A stretch of 32,972 bases of DNA from Opitutaceae bacterium. GTDB lineage: Bacteria; Verrucomicrobiota; Verrucomicrobiia; Opitutales; Opitutaceae. Shown piece after piece: positions 22,996 to 31,801 of the stretch. The notes beneath the pieces are model-generated. The model searched no databases and had not been told where the DNA came from. It saw only the letters and a program-made list of their open reading frames with translations. The stretch spans positions 1-32,972 of the forward strand of contig JAIXRU010000117.1 in assembly GCA_027485045.1 (NCBI GenBank), given 5' to 3'. Position 1 is the stretch's first letter. Every line of letters begins with the position of its first letter. The translations under genes were made by a program, and so were the position numbers.

Positions 22996-23472
22996 TTAAA
23001 CCACCGCTCCAAAGAGAAAGTAACCAATCACCGCTGCGATGTAGGCCGAGAGACCGGCGAGTAACAGGCAGAGCTCGATAAAAAACAACCGGGCCTTGCG
23101 GTCGCGGTAACACACGATTTGAGCCAGAAGCGCTTCATCGTTCGCACCGGCTGGCAGGCGAAACTGGGTAACCCAGCGAATACGCAAAGAGCCACCTAGA
23201 ATCAGGAGCATGGAAGCCAGCACAAACGCCAGACCCCCGGCCATGGCGTAACGCTGAAAAGCGCCCGCCGCCGCGATGCGCGGTCCGGAAAATCCGGTGA
23301 TAGTCAGCGCCAGAGTGGAAACCGTGAGCAGGAGTTGGGCGCGGGTTTGCAGCACGTTAAATTGCTGCATCAGTAATTTGAGCCCGCCGGCGAGGTCGCG
23401 GCCCAGCATCAGCAGGTGGCGCGCTTCCTCATGGTGTATCGGGCGGGGATTTTCGGGCGCTGGGGTCGTCAT
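22996..23472 (-). CDS. Small membrane protein of unknown function, paired with kinase-like gene
   Basis: The ATG at 23472 gives 158 residues. The frame is open further upstream, but that part overlaps the end of the preceding gene and looks non-conserved. The protein has a charged N-terminal helix (HHEEARHLLMLGRDLAGG). Two hydrophobic segments follow (about 46-65, LLLTVSTLALTITGFSG, and about 77-96, YAMAGGLAFVLASMLLILGG), then a polar connector and a final membrane segment (about 132-155). The layout recalls small membrane effector domains seen beside signalling enzymes, but I see no diagnostic motif. It lies 34 bp after the kinase-like gene and is probably cotranscribed with it. Confidence 0.65.
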   Translation of the reverse strand: MTTPAPENPRPIHHEEARHLLMLGRDLAGGLKLLMQQFNVLQTRAQLLLTVSTLALTITGFSGPRIAAAGAFQRYAMAGGLAFVLASMLLILGGSLRIRWVTQFRLPAGANDEALLAQIVCYRDRKARLFFIELCLLLAGLSAYIAAVIGYFLFGAVV

Positions 23473-23506
23473 GGCTTTGGTCGTCTGATGGCAGGAAAGT
23501 GCCGGT

Positions 23507-24595
23507 TTAATGGCCGAGAGGAGGGGTGCCAGGGTTTGTGGTGCTGACGGCGATACGGATGCTTTGCAGGTTTTCGCGGACCAGCGCGCCCATGGATTCA
23601 CAGGCGAGGTACTCTTTGCGGCGGTAGTGTTCGGCTAACGACTGCCGCAGTTGATGCACATGAGCCAGAGGCGCGAGGGTTTCGCACGACATGGCCTTGA
23701 GCAACAGACCGAGGCGATCCTCGATAATCGTCGCCCGCTGAAGCATAAGAACCTGCTCTTCGCGCTGATATTGGCGCGCCGTCTCTATGCGCAGGTGTTT
23801 GGTGCAAAACAAAGCCAGCGGGGCGTTGTCCTTGAAGAATTGCGGGCGGTAAAGATTCAGACGTCCCTCGTAGCTTTGCTGGTCAAAATCCATCGCGCGC
23901 ACCCGGATCTGCGCACCCTCGAAATCGGGGGTCACCACGACCACAAAGTTATAGGCGCGCATATCACCAAGCAGACGAACGAAGCAGCGTTCGTTGAATT
24001 TCACCAATTCCTTGGCTAGTCGTATCGGTCGTATCTCCGGGCTTTCCAGCCAGCGGTCGATGAATTCGTTGCCCGGTATGCCCGCGATATGTTCTTCAAC
24101 CAAGGTGCCGCCGCAGGTGACGTAGTTCAAGCGGTTGGGTGAAAGCAGATGCTCCAGCTCCAAACCGTAGACTCGGGATGCGTCGCCGCGTTTTACGTAA
24201 AAGTGGTCGGGATTGTCGTTGTAGGCGTTTACGATACGCACGCGAAACGGAGCCGAATTCCCGAAGGCGCAGAAATCGATGCGGTCCACATAAAGATGCT
24301 GCATCACCGAAAGATCACCATCCACACGCAGGATGGCGTATACGCGTTTCAGATCTTCGTGGAGCGACTGCATGTCCAACCGGTCGTAGAAAACACTTTC
24401 CCAAAGGGTAGGGCGGCCCCGGCGATCAGTGAGCGGCACGCTGTCCGCGAAACTTCGTAGACGCTCGTAGGTCACCGGCAGCTCGCGCTCACGCCGGATG
24501 CGCAGCAGGTAAGTGCGCAAGGCTTCACCGACCGGAAAAGAGGGTTTCTTCTGTTGCTGGCGAGGGGCGGTGGACGATTCGCGTTCTTCGAGCAT
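23507..24595 (-). CDS. Divergent protein-kinase-fold protein of unknown function
   Basis: No family is named with confidence, but kinase-fold landmarks appear in the right order in this 362-residue soluble protein. A lysine is in HFYVKRGD (K135). A candidate hinge segment GGTLVEEHIAGIPG lies at 162-175. A catalytic-loop-like motif GDMRAYNFVV (210-219) has D211 and N216 at the D-x4-N spacing. A metal-binding-like DFD (236-238) follows about 20 residues later. GDM-x3-NF-x-V followed by a D-x-D motif also recalls the isocitrate dehydrogenase kinase AceK. The N-terminal 120 residues and the helical C-terminus match nothing I know. The substrate is unknown. It is the first gene of a two-gene unit with the small membrane protein; the ATG at 24595 has an AAGG about 10 bases upstream. 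Confidence 0.65.
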   Translation of the reverse strand: MLEERESSTAPRQQQKKPSFPVGEALRTYLLRIRRERELPVTYERLRSFADSVPLTDRRGRPTLWESVFYDRLDMQSLHEDLKRVYAILRVDGDLSVMQHLYVDRIDFCAFGNSAPFRVRIVNAYNDNPDHFYVKRGDASRVYGLELEHLLSPNRLNYVTCGGTLVEEHIAGIPGNEFIDRWLESPEIRPIRLAKELVKFNERCFVRLLGDMRAYNFVVVVTPDFEGAQIRVRAMDFDQQSYEGRLNLYRPQFFKDNAPLALFCTKHLRIETARQYQREEQVLMLQRATIIEDRLGLLLKAMSCETLAPLAHVHQLRQSLAEHYRRKEYLACESMGALVRENLQSIRIAVSTTNPGTPPLGH

Positions 24596-24778
24596 CTGCG
24601 GTTTACCTTGGCGTCGATGCGCGTGTGACGAAAGACCAAAGACGCGCCCCGGGGTCCTTTAAAACCGCACAAAACCGCTCCATGAGTTTTCTTTAAGGTC
24701 CTTATGAGCACGTTTGCGGCAAATTGAGTTGGCCCCCGCCGCTCCTGCGCCTACCGCTTGTTACTTTACCTTTCCACC

Positions 24779-26287
24779 ATGCCAAAGACGCACTCCGACA
24801 TCGGACTCATCGGCCTCGCCGTGATGGGTCAGAACCTCGCCCTCAACATCGCCGATCACGGCTTCCAAATCTCGGTTTACAACCGCACGGTCGAAAAGAC
24901 CGAAAAGTTTGCCGCCGAAAACCCCTCCACCCCCGGTGGCCTCATCGGGACCAAGACCCTCGAGGAGTTCGTCCAGTCCATTGCCCTGCCCCGTAAAATC
25001 GTCATCCTCGTCCAAGCCGGCAAGGCCACCGACGCGGTGATCGACGGGCTCCTGCCCCTTCTCGCCCCCAACGACATCATCATCGACGGCGGCAACGCGC
25101 TCTGGACCGACACCATCCGCCGCGAAAAAGCGCTTAAAGAAAAAGGCTTCCGCTTCATCGGTTCCGGCGTGTCCGGCGGCGAAGAGGGTGCGCGTTTCGG
25201 CCCCTCCCTGATGCCCGGTGGCGACAAGGCCGCGTTCAAGGAGCTGGAGCCCATCTGGAAGGCCATCGCCGCCAAGGTGGACAAAAAGACCGGCAAGCCC
25301 CTCACCGGTGCCAAGCCCGGCAAGCCCGTCAAGGGTGGCGTTCCCTGCACCGTTTACATCGGTGAAAACGGTGCCGGCCACTACGTGAAGATGGTCCATA
25401 ACGGCATCGAATACGGCGACATGCAGATGATCTGTGAGGCCTACTCTCTCATGCAGGGTCTGCTCGGTCTCAAACCCGCCGAAATGGGCGAGATTTTCAG
25501 CACTTGGAACGAAGGCGCACTCGACAGCTTCCTGATCGAAATCACCGCCGATATCCTCAAACAGAAAGACCCCGTCACCAAGAAGCCCTTTGTCGACGTG
25601 GTGCTCGATACCGCCGGTCAAAAAGGCACGGGCAAATGGACTTCGGTCAACGCCCTCGACATGGGTGTTCCCGCTCCGACCATCGCCGAGTCCGTCTTCG
25701 CCCGCTGCATTTCCGCGATCAAGGAAGAGCGCGTCGCCGCAGCTAAAGTGCTCAAGGGTCCCAAGATCACCAAGGTCTCCCCAGCCAAGAAAAAGGCCCT
25801 CGTCGAAGCGATTCACGACGCCCTCTACTGCTCCAAGATTTGCTCCTACGCCCAGGGCTTCCAGCTCATGCGCACCGCCCAGGGCGAATACGGCTGGAAA
25901 CTCAACTTCGGCCAGATCGCCCAGATCTTCCGCGGTGGTTGCATCATCCGCGCCGCCTTCCTGCAAAAGATCACCGAGGCTTACGCCCGCAACCCCAAGC
26001 TCGCGAACCTCCTGCTCGATGAGTATTTCAACAAGACCATCCAGAAGGCCCAGGCCAACTGGCGCAAGGTCGTGAGCCTCGCGGTGGAAAACGGTATCAG
26101 CGTGCCCACGTTTGCGTCCGCCCTAAGCTACTACGACGCCTACCGTTCCGCCCGCCTGCCGGCCAATCTGCTTCAGGCCCAGCGCGATTACTTCGGTGCC
26201 CACACCTACGAGCGTGTCGACCAGCCCCGCGGAAAGTTCTTCCACATCGACTGGCCCGAGGCCAACCGTCCCCAACTCGACGTTTAA
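24779..26287 (+). CDS. gnd: 6-phosphogluconate dehydrogenase, decarboxylating
   Basis: This pentose phosphate pathway enzyme oxidises 6-phosphogluconate to ribulose 5-phosphate with release of CO2 and NAD(P)H. From the ATG at 24779 the protein has 502 residues. The dinucleotide fold is at the N-terminus ([19 protein letters not shown]), then [11 protein letters not shown], the signature [21 protein letters not shown] and the catalytic [18 protein letters not shown]. The C-terminal part has [11 protein letters not shown] and [20 protein letters not shown]. It is about 30 residues longer than the E. coli enzyme, mainly through a Lys/Gly/Pro-rich insertion ([20 protein letters not shown]) in the middle. 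The coding strand favours C-ending codons strongly, as expected of a highly expressed gene. A terminator follows. Confidence 0.96.
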   Translation: MPKTHSDIGLIGLAVMGQNLALNIADHGFQISVYNRTVEKTEKFAAENPSTPGGLIGTKTLEEFVQSIALPRKIVILVQAGKATDAVIDGLLPLLAPNDIIIDGGNALWTDTIRREKALKEKGFRFIGSGVSGGEEGARFGPSLMPGGDKAAFKELEPIWKAIAAKVDKKTGKPLTGAKPGKPVKGGVPCTVYIGENGAGHYVKMVHNGIEYGDMQMICEAYSLMQGLLGLKPAEMGEIFSTWNEGALDSFLIEITADILKQKDPVTKKPFVDVVLDTAGQKGTGKWTSVNALDMGVPAPTIAESVFARCISAIKEERVAAAKVLKGPKITKVSPAKKKALVEAIHDALYCSKICSYAQGFQLMRTAQGEYGWKLNFGQIAQIFRGGCIIRAAFLQKITEAYARNPKLANLLLDEYFNKTIQKAQANWRKVVSLAVENGISVPTFASALSYYDAYRSARLPANLLQAQRDYFGAHTYERVDQPRGKFFHIDWPEANRPQLDV

Positions 26288-26331
26288 AGTCGTCGGATAA
26301 TCGTCCTGTCTAAGGAACGACTATTTTCATT

Positions 26332-26360
26332 GCCGCGCCCATTCAGGGCGCGGCTTTTTT
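26332..26360 (+). terminator. Rho-independent terminator of gnd
   Basis: A 9-bp perfect GC stem, GCCGCGCCC (26332-26340) with GGGCGCGGC (26346-26354), has a 5-nt loop and six T residues (26355-26360). It starts 45 bp after the gnd stop. On the opposite strand the stem is not followed by a T tract, so it serves gnd rather than the convergent SDR gene. Confidence 0.92.
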
Positions 26361-26399
26361 ACGTTAACGCATCCGGTTTTTCACGACCGATCGGGTGGA

Positions 26400-27164
26400 T
26401 TACTGGGCCGTCCAACCACCATCCACGGTCAGAACGGTGCCGGTGATGAAGGCGTTTTCGAGCAACGCGACCACGGCTAAAGCAGCCTCTTCCGTCGTGC
26501 CCACGCGCCCGACTGGATGCGCCCCGGCCAGCCAGTCACGCTGTGGATTATCTGTTTTGGACTCTCCTACGAAACGGTCCAACATCGGAGTCTGGATACC
26601 GCCGAAAGCGACCGCGTTCACCCGCACGCCCCGTTTGGCTAATTCCAGGGCCGCTGAACGAGTGAGCCCGTTCACCGCATGCTTGGAGGCGACATAGAGA
26701 CCGAAGCCGGGCATGCCCACCTGTCCGGCAATCGAAGAGGTATTCACAATAGCACCACCGTTTTTTACGATCTCGGGAATCTCGTGCTTCATGCTCATCA
26801 ACACTCCAAACACATTGATATCGAAGGTGTGCCGGTAGTTTTCCTCGGTCTGTTGTTCGGTCGTCAGGCCAGGCGTGCCTTCGACTCCAGCATTGTTGAA
26901 CGCGTAATCGAGGCGGCCGTAAGTGCGGATAGTAAAGTCCACCAGGGCCTTCACCTCGGCCTCCTTGCTGGTATCCGCTTTGAAGAAAGCCGCGATACCA
27001 CCGGCATCTTGGATACCTTTGACCACGGCTTCGCCTTCGGGAGTGCGGCGACCCGAGACTACGACCTTGGCGCGCCTGGCCGCGAGTTCATGGGCTACTG
27101 CGGCGCCGATGCCACTGGTAGCACCGGTGATGAGAACGACTTTATCTTGGAATGGAGTATTCAT
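26400..27164 (-). CDS. Short-chain dehydrogenase/reductase (SDR family)
   Basis: The 254-residue protein is a classical SDR: the cofactor loop TGATSGIG near residue 14, NNAG in the middle of the Rossmann fold, and the catalytic Ser in NTSSIAG with Tyr and Lys in GLYVASKHA (Y-x3-K). SGRR after the second strand suggests NADP(H). The C-terminus has ITGTVLTVDGGW, as in most members. The substrate cannot be read from sequence, and the neighbours (convergent gnd, divergent anchored protein) do not suggest one. The leader upstream of the ATG is pyrimidine-rich (12 of 15). Confidence 0.9.
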   Translation of the reverse strand: MNTPFQDKVVLITGATSGIGAAVAHELAARRAKVVVSGRRTPEGEAVVKGIQDAGGIAAFFKADTSKEAEVKALVDFTIRTYGRLDYAFNNAGVEGTPGLTTEQQTEENYRHTFDINVFGVLMSMKHEIPEIVKNGGAIVNTSSIAGQVGMPGFGLYVASKHAVNGLTRSAALELAKRGVRVNAVAFGGIQTPMLDRFVGESKTDNPQRDWLAGAHPVGRVGTTEEAALAVVALLENAFITGTVLTVDGGWTAQ

Positions 27165-27301
27165 GATAAGAAAGGGTCGTTTTGTTAAGACGGTTAATTC
27201 GTAAGACTGAAAGACCTTACCACAGCTCGTGCAGCGTTGCCCGATACCACCTTGCTAGCCCAAGCCATGCTTCCCATGAATTCAACGCCCTGCACCGTAT
27301 C

Positions 27302-28105
27302 ATGATACCCTTAAAGACAGCATCGGTCGGCGTTTTAAGTGCACTGCTGGCTAGCACGGCTACTTACTGGCTGCTCGATAGTTATCGAGCGGGGAACACA
27401 TCTGCGATGCAACCTGTAGTGATAAAGGAATACTTGCCCGCACCTCCGCCATCCGTGGCTCCCGCAACGCCGGCCGAGTTGCTCCAACTGGCTGAGCTCA
27501 CCCGAAAAAATGCCGAGTTGATGGCCCAGTTGGCCGACGAACGGGCACGCGTTGCCAACGCCAATCTCACTTTGACCAAAACACGTGAGGATCTGGACGA
27601 ATTGCGCCGACCGATGATGAGCGACCTGATCAGCTCCACTTTACGGGCTGAGCTAAAGTCGGGCGAGACGGTGGTCACCGGTGGCTACCAGTTACCCAAC
27701 GGAAGCCGTCTCTACGCCTTTGCTTCGCCTCACGTTTTCACGGAGGAAGGGGTGGAGATGGTTAAAATCGGCGGCAAGTTTTTGGTTCTATCCGAAGAGG
27801 CGAGTATCGCCGTAGGCCTGCGGAATCTGGATACTAATGCCGCCAACACGCTCCAGCATGGCGAGGTCTGGGCGGCAGGTGAAGAAGCCGCCGTACTTAA
27901 ACAGCTCGAAACCATGGGCGGAGTGGATGTGCTAAACACTCCGCCGATTTCGCTACGGTCCGGGACCAGCTCGGTGATCGAGATGGGTGATATGAGACTA
28001 AAACTCACTCCCATCCTTAGCTCTGGATCAGAAAATCTGGATTTTGAACTCAGGCTGGAACAGCCCCAGCCTAAGTCATCTGACAAAGAAACTCCGGTGC
28101 GATGA
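27302..28105 (+). CDS. N-anchored coiled-coil protein with secretin-like C-terminal segment
   Basis: The ATG at 27302 gives 267 residues with an N-terminal signal-anchor helix (about 6-26). A Pro-rich linker (KEYLPAPPPSVAPATPAE) follows, then a predicted coiled coil (about 58-105). The C-terminal domain contains DVLNTPPISLRSGTSSVIEM and later LKLTPILSSGSENLDFELRL. The first resembles the V-L-x-x-P-x-[IV]-x-[TL]-x-[SN]-G element of type II/III secretion secretins, and the second the strand after it. Full secretin pore sequences are absent, so this is not a secretin by itself. It probably faces the periplasm. Similar proteins with this tail occur in Verrucomicrobia as far as I recall; the function is unknown. 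Confidence 0.6.
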   Translation: MIPLKTASVGVLSALLASTATYWLLDSYRAGNTSAMQPVVIKEYLPAPPPSVAPATPAELLQLAELTRKNAELMAQLADERARVANANLTLTKTREDLDELRRPMMSDLISSTLRAELKSGETVVTGGYQLPNGSRLYAFASPHVFTEEGVEMVKIGGKFLVLSEEASIAVGLRNLDTNAANTLQHGEVWAAGEEAAVLKQLETMGGVDVLNTPPISLRSGTSSVIEMGDMRLKLTPILSSGSENLDFELRLEQPQPKSSDKETPVR

Positions 28106-28113
28106 TCGTTGGT

Positions 28114-29178
28114 TCAGCTGTGCGCAGCCGTTTGGGCTTCGGCTTTCTTCGGGAAAGCCAAAGACCAGGCAACCGACAAGGCCAGCAGAACTCCGATGAT
28201 GCCGAGGGACCAAGTGATGGGGAACTTGCCGCCGAAGGCGTGATTTAGGTAAACCATTTTCAGACCCACGAAGGCGAGGATGAGACCCAGTCCGAATTTA
28301 AGCGCCCAGAACTTGTGCATGACACCCGCCAGGAGGAAAAACAAGGCACGCAGACCCAGAATAGCGAAGACGTTGGAGGTGAAAACAATCAGCGGCTCCT
28401 TGGTGATGGCGAAAATCGCCGGCACCGAATCCACCGCGAAGACGATGTCCGTCACTTCGATGAAGACCAAGCACACGAACAAGGGCGTGGCGTGGAGCAC
28501 ACCGCTTTTGCGCAGGAAAAACTTGTCGCCGTCCAAAGTGGGTGTGATGGGCAAAAACTTCTTCAACAGACGAATGATCGGGTTTTTCTCCGGTTCGATG
28601 GGCTTTTCCGGGGCGAACAGGATCTTGATACCGGTCAGGATCAGGAAGATGCCGAAGATCCAGATGACCCACTCATACTGCATGAGTACGGAGCCAAGGG
28701 AGATAAAGATTATGCGGAAAAACAACGCGCCCAAAATACCGTAAAAGAGTACGCGATGTTGGTACTTGGCCGGAATAGCGAAGTAGGAAAACACCACCAC
28801 AAATACGAAGATGTTATCCACCGAGAGGGCCTTCTCGACTACGAAGCCGGTCAAAAATTCGAGCGCTGACTGGTTGGCCAGACGCGTAGCTTCTGCCGCT
28901 ATGGCTGCTGTCCCCGTCACGCCGTTTGCCGCCAAGGCTTCAAGCAAGGGCGGATACTGGGGGAATTTCCACAGCGAGTATTGCCAGAACCCGTAGGCGA
29001 AGATCATCGCCAGGGAAATCCAGGCCACGCTCCAGCCGGCGGCCTCCTTGACCGTCACGACATGGGCGTCGCGGTGAAACACGCCCAGATCGAGCGCGAG
29101 CATGCCGAGCACGAACAACGTGAAGAGGCTGTAGAGCCACCAGTAGTCGGCGATGGGGAAGAGCATTAGGTTTTGCAT
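28114..29178 (-). CDS. TerC family integral membrane protein
   Basis: The 354-residue protein has about nine hydrophobic helices and both TerC signatures: EKALSVDNIFVFVVVFSYF in the first half and IEVTDIVFAVDSVPAIFAIT in the second, with conserved acidic residues inside membrane segments. TerC proteins such as Alx are linked to manganese export and to tellurite resistance in other bacteria; tellurite genes terA/B/D are not present here, so metal homeostasis is the likelier role. The ATG at 29178 was chosen because the protein then starts directly before the first membrane helix. An ATG at 29166 would also work; the long frame upstream is not membrane-like and is rejected. The gene ends 8 bp from the stop of the convergent gene. 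Confidence 0.88.
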   Translation of the reverse strand: MQNLMLFPIADYWWLYSLFTLFVLGMLALDLGVFHRDAHVVTVKEAAGWSVAWISLAMIFAYGFWQYSLWKFPQYPPLLEALAANGVTGTAAIAAEATRLANQSALEFLTGFVVEKALSVDNIFVFVVVFSYFAIPAKYQHRVLFYGILGALFFRIIFISLGSVLMQYEWVIWIFGIFLILTGIKILFAPEKPIEPEKNPIIRLLKKFLPITPTLDGDKFFLRKSGVLHATPLFVCLVFIEVTDIVFAVDSVPAIFAITKEPLIVFTSNVFAILGLRALFFLLAGVMHKFWALKFGLGLILAFVGLKMVYLNHAFGGKFPITWSLGIIGVLLALSVAWSLAFPKKAEAQTAAHS

Positions 29179-29331
29179 ATATTTAGAAATATGGCCCGAG
29201 GGCGGTTTGTAAGTGAATGGTTTCGGACCTCGCATACAAGGCCGGTGCTCAGGTTTGGAAACGAAGCCGGCAAATTCCAGTCTATTACAACTCCCGTTTG
29301 CGCCGGTCGCGGTCGAGACGCAGGGTGCGGC

Positions 29332-29775
29332 ATGGATACACGCTGGTTTCTGGCTCAATTCGCCGTTTCTTCCGCTCTGGCTGGTTTGTGCTGGACCGTT
29401 CAGCTCGGGATTTATCCCCGCTTCGAGAGTGTGCTGGCGGAAGGTGGCGCGGCGGTTTTCCAGAGCTTTCATGCTGCTTACACTCGGAGTATGGGCCTCG
29501 TCGCCGCCCCGTTGATGCTGGTCGAGGCGGCGCTTGCAGCGCTTTGGTTTCGCGCCGGATTTACCGTCGAGGCGATGGCGGGACTGGTCATGGTGGGACT
29601 TGTCTGGGGGCTCACCTTCGGCCTGATCGTGCCCGTGCATGCCCGGCTCCAGCGCGCGCCGTCCCAAGCCGATGCCCGTCTGGTGACGCTGCTCAACTGG
29701 CCGCGCACCGTGCTCTGGACCGCGCGCGCGGGCTTGCTGGGCTGGGTGACGGCGGCTCTGCTTTCGCACCGCTAA
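29332..29775 (+). CDS. Small four-helix membrane protein of unknown function
   Basis: The 147-residue protein has four hydrophobic segments (about 5-25, 48-70, 75-97 and 122-143). Between the first two is a conserved-looking stretch, QLGIYPRFESVLAEG followed by FQSFHAAYTRSMG, with paired aromatic and His residues. I do not recognise the family. The ATG at 29332 has AGGG about 6 bases upstream. It lies 10 bp before the nucleotidyltransferase gene, so the two are probably cotranscribed. Confidence 0.65.
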   Translation: MDTRWFLAQFAVSSALAGLCWTVQLGIYPRFESVLAEGGAAVFQSFHAAYTRSMGLVAAPLMLVEAALAALWFRAGFTVEAMAGLVMVGLVWGLTFGLIVPVHARLQRAPSQADARLVTLLNWPRTVLWTARAGLLGWVTAALLSHR

Positions 29776-29785
29776 ACTCGCGCCC

Positions 29786-30703
29786 ATGTCCTCGACCTCC
29801 CTTGCCGCCACCACTCCGCTTCTTACGCTCGTCGTGCTCGCCGCCGGCATGGGCTCGCGCTACGGCGGGCTCAAGCAGATCGACCCGATGGGGCCATCGG
29901 GGGAGACCGTGCTCGACTATACCGTGCACGACGCATTGCGGGCGGGTTTTGGCCGCGTGCTCTTTATCATCCGACGCGACTTCGCCGACGCGTTTCGAGC
30001 CAGCGTGGGCGAACGCTTCGCCGGCCGCGTGCAGGTGGACTACGCCTTTCAGGAGCTGAACGATTTGCCCGTCGGTGGCGTCTTGCCCGTCGAGCGGGTA
30101 AAGCCCTGGGGCACCGGTCACGCCTTGTGGTGCGCCCGGGCCGCGTTGAACGGCCCTTTCTCGGTGGTTAACGCGGACGATTTTTACGGCGCGCAATCGC
30201 TGGTCGCGCTGGCCGCGTTTTTACGCGGTCAGTCCGGCGGGGTAGGGGTCGTGCCGATTTATGCGATGGTGGGTTTTCCGCTGGGCAACACCCTCTCCGA
30301 GCATGGCGCGGTCTCGCGCGGGGTCTGCACCGTGACGGCGGACGGCGCGCTGCGCGACATCGAGGAGCACACCGGCATCCTTGCCGCCGAGGTGGGTGAG
30401 GGGCGGCGCTACGATCCGGCCACGCCGGTTTCGATGAATTGCTGGGGCTTTACGCCGGAGTTTTTACCCCAGTTGGATGCAGGCTGGCGGGCGTTTTTCG
30501 CCGCGCGCGGCGGCGAGGAAAAAGCCGAGTTCTACCTGCCCGCCGCCGTGAATGCGCTGGTGCAGGCGGGCACGGCGCAGGTGCGGGTGCTGCCCACCGC
30601 CGATCACTGGTTCGGCGTCACCTACCGCGAGGATAAACCCCGCGTGCAGGCCGCGCTCGCAGATCTGGTGGCGCGTGGCGTCTATCCCTCGCCTTTACGA
30701 TAA
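29786..30703 (+). CDS. Sugar-phosphate nucleotidyltransferase
   Basis: The 305-residue protein belongs to the nucleotidyltransferase (NTP_transferase) fold. It has the N-terminal nucleotide-binding loop VVLAAGMGSRYGGLKQIDPM and a sugar and metal-binding aspartate pair in VVNADDFYG. PWGTGHALWCAR and NCWGFTPEFL also match sugar nucleotidyltransferases. It should make an NDP-sugar from a sugar 1-phosphate, most like UTP-glucose-1-phosphate uridylyltransferase, but base and sugar are not certain. It is the middle of a three-gene run with the small membrane protein and the PIG-L deacetylase, 40 bp upstream of the latter. Confidence 0.82.
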   Translation: MSSTSLAATTPLLTLVVLAAGMGSRYGGLKQIDPMGPSGETVLDYTVHDALRAGFGRVLFIIRRDFADAFRASVGERFAGRVQVDYAFQELNDLPVGGVLPVERVKPWGTGHALWCARAALNGPFSVVNADDFYGAQSLVALAAFLRGQSGGVGVVPIYAMVGFPLGNTLSEHGAVSRGVCTVTADGALRDIEEHTGILAAEVGEGRRYDPATPVSMNCWGFTPEFLPQLDAGWRAFFAARGGEEKAEFYLPAAVNALVQAGTAQVRVLPTADHWFGVTYREDKPRVQAALADLVARGVYPSPLR

Positions 30704-30743
30704 ACCGCTCGCCCGTCCCGCCGTTTTCGCTCCCGTTTCTCTC

Positions 30744-31595
30744 ATGCGTTTTTCCCGAGCCGAAGCCGATGTGTTTACGCCCGATGGGGCCTCGCCTGAG
30801 GCCGCGTTGGCGCGGGTTACCCACCTTTGCGTGGCGGCGCACCAGGACGACATCGAGATTCTAGCCCACGACGGCATCTGCGATTGTCTCGACCAGCCGG
30901 ACCGCAAGGCCTTCGGCGGCGTGGTGGTGACCAACGGCGCCGGTTCTCCCCGCTCCGGCCCGTATGCGCAATTTAGTGACGAGGAGATGCAGGCGGTGCG
31001 CCGCGAGGAGCAGCGCGCGGCGGCCCGGCTGGGGGGCTACGCGATCCAGTTTCAGCTCGCCCATCCCAGCGCCGATGTGAAAACGCCCGGCCACGCCGGC
31101 GTAGCGTCGGATTTGGCGGCGATTTTCGCGGGGTGCTCGCCCGAGGTGGTTTACCTGCACCAACCGGCGGACAAGCACGATACCCACGTGGCGGTTTTCC
31201 TTCGCTGCCTGGAGGCGCTGCGTGCCTTGCCGCCGGAGCGCCGCCCCAGCCGGGTGCTGGGCGCGGAGGTGTGGCGCGATCTGGACTGGATGGTGGATGC
31301 GGACAAAGTCGCCTTGGACAGCGGACGGCGTCCCCGGCTGGCGACGGAGTTATTGGCGGCCTTTGATTCGCAAATCAGCGGGGGTAAACGCTACGACCTC
31401 GCCGCGCAGGGACGGCGACTGGCGCACGCGACCTTTCACACCTCGCACGCCACCGACCGGCTGGCGGGCATCACTTGGGCGATGGATCTAACCCCTTTGG
31501 TCAAGGACCCGGCACTCGACGTGGCCGATTATACCCTAGCGTATGTGGATCGCCTGCGCGCAGACATAGCGGCGAGGCTTGCGCGGTTTCGGTGA
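30744..31595 (+). CDS. PIG-L/LmbE family deacetylase
   Basis: The 283-residue protein is a zinc-dependent N-acetylsugar or similar deacetylase of the PIG-L family. The first motif is CVAAHQDDIEI, equivalent to the usual PHPDD-E/D with Gln in place of Pro. The second is YLHQPADKHDTHVAVF, which supplies the further zinc-binding His. The ATG at 30744 was chosen because the fold starts there; the longer frame upstream overlaps the previous gene. The 15 bases before the ATG hold 13 pyrimidines. Together with the neighbouring nucleotidyltransferase it hints at sugar-nucleotide or glycan metabolism. The actual substrate is not known. Confidence 0.85.
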   Translation: MRFSRAEADVFTPDGASPEAALARVTHLCVAAHQDDIEILAHDGICDCLDQPDRKAFGGVVVTNGAGSPRSGPYAQFSDEEMQAVRREEQRAAARLGGYAIQFQLAHPSADVKTPGHAGVASDLAAIFAGCSPEVVYLHQPADKHDTHVAVFLRCLEALRALPPERRPSRVLGAEVWRDLDWMVDADKVALDSGRRPRLATELLAAFDSQISGGKRYDLAAQGRRLAHATFHTSHATDRLAGITWAMDLTPLVKDPALDVADYTLAYVDRLRADIAARLARFR

Positions 31596-31600
31596 GATTT

Positions 31601-31668
31601 TCGAACCCAAGGTTCTCATCCCGTGAGGTTGGGTATTCGCTTCACGACGTGGTGGGCCCACTGGGATT
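31601..31668. repeat. Repeat copy 1 containing a duplicated tRNA 3' end
   Basis: This 68-bp stretch is a diverged copy of 31731-31801. It begins TCGAACCCAA and can fold as a hairpin (CGAACCCAA with TTGGGTATTCG, inner stem CTCA/TGAG). It ends in 20 bases identical to the last part of the tRNA on the minus strand (31649-31668 compared with 31782-31801), including the encoded CCA, acceptor strand and one T-stem strand. Confidence 0.7.
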
Positions 31669-31730
31669 GGTGGCCTGCGGCCATCGCTGCGCGACCGCGC
31701 TAAAGCGCGTCCCATCTCCGCTACGCTCCG

Positions 31731-31801
31731 TCGAACCCAAGGGTTCTCATCCCAGGGGTGTTTGGGTATTCGCTTCGCGAAGTGGTGGGCCCACTGGGAT
31801 T
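31731..31801. repeat. Repeat copy 2, running into the intact tRNA
   Basis: This 71-bp copy starts with TCGAACCCAA and keeps the outer stem arms of copy 1 (CGAACCCAA and TTGGGTATTCG), although the inner loop differs. It ends in the 3' portion of the intact tRNA gene. The 62 bp between the copies contains two small palindromes (GGCCTGCGGCC and CGCGC-TAAA-GCGCG). Confidence 0.7.

Noticed and set aside
24761-25966. Long minus-strand frame (401 codons) opposite gnd
   Set aside because: It lies fully antisense to an unmistakable gnd, its composition (Gly, Asp, Val, Leu-rich with no domain) is the mirror of gnd's C-ending codons, and it has no homologous character.
29179-29850. N-terminal extension of the TerC frame up to 29850
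   Set aside because: The extension is basic, low in hydrophobic residues and runs antisense to another gene; TerC begins directly before its first membrane helix.
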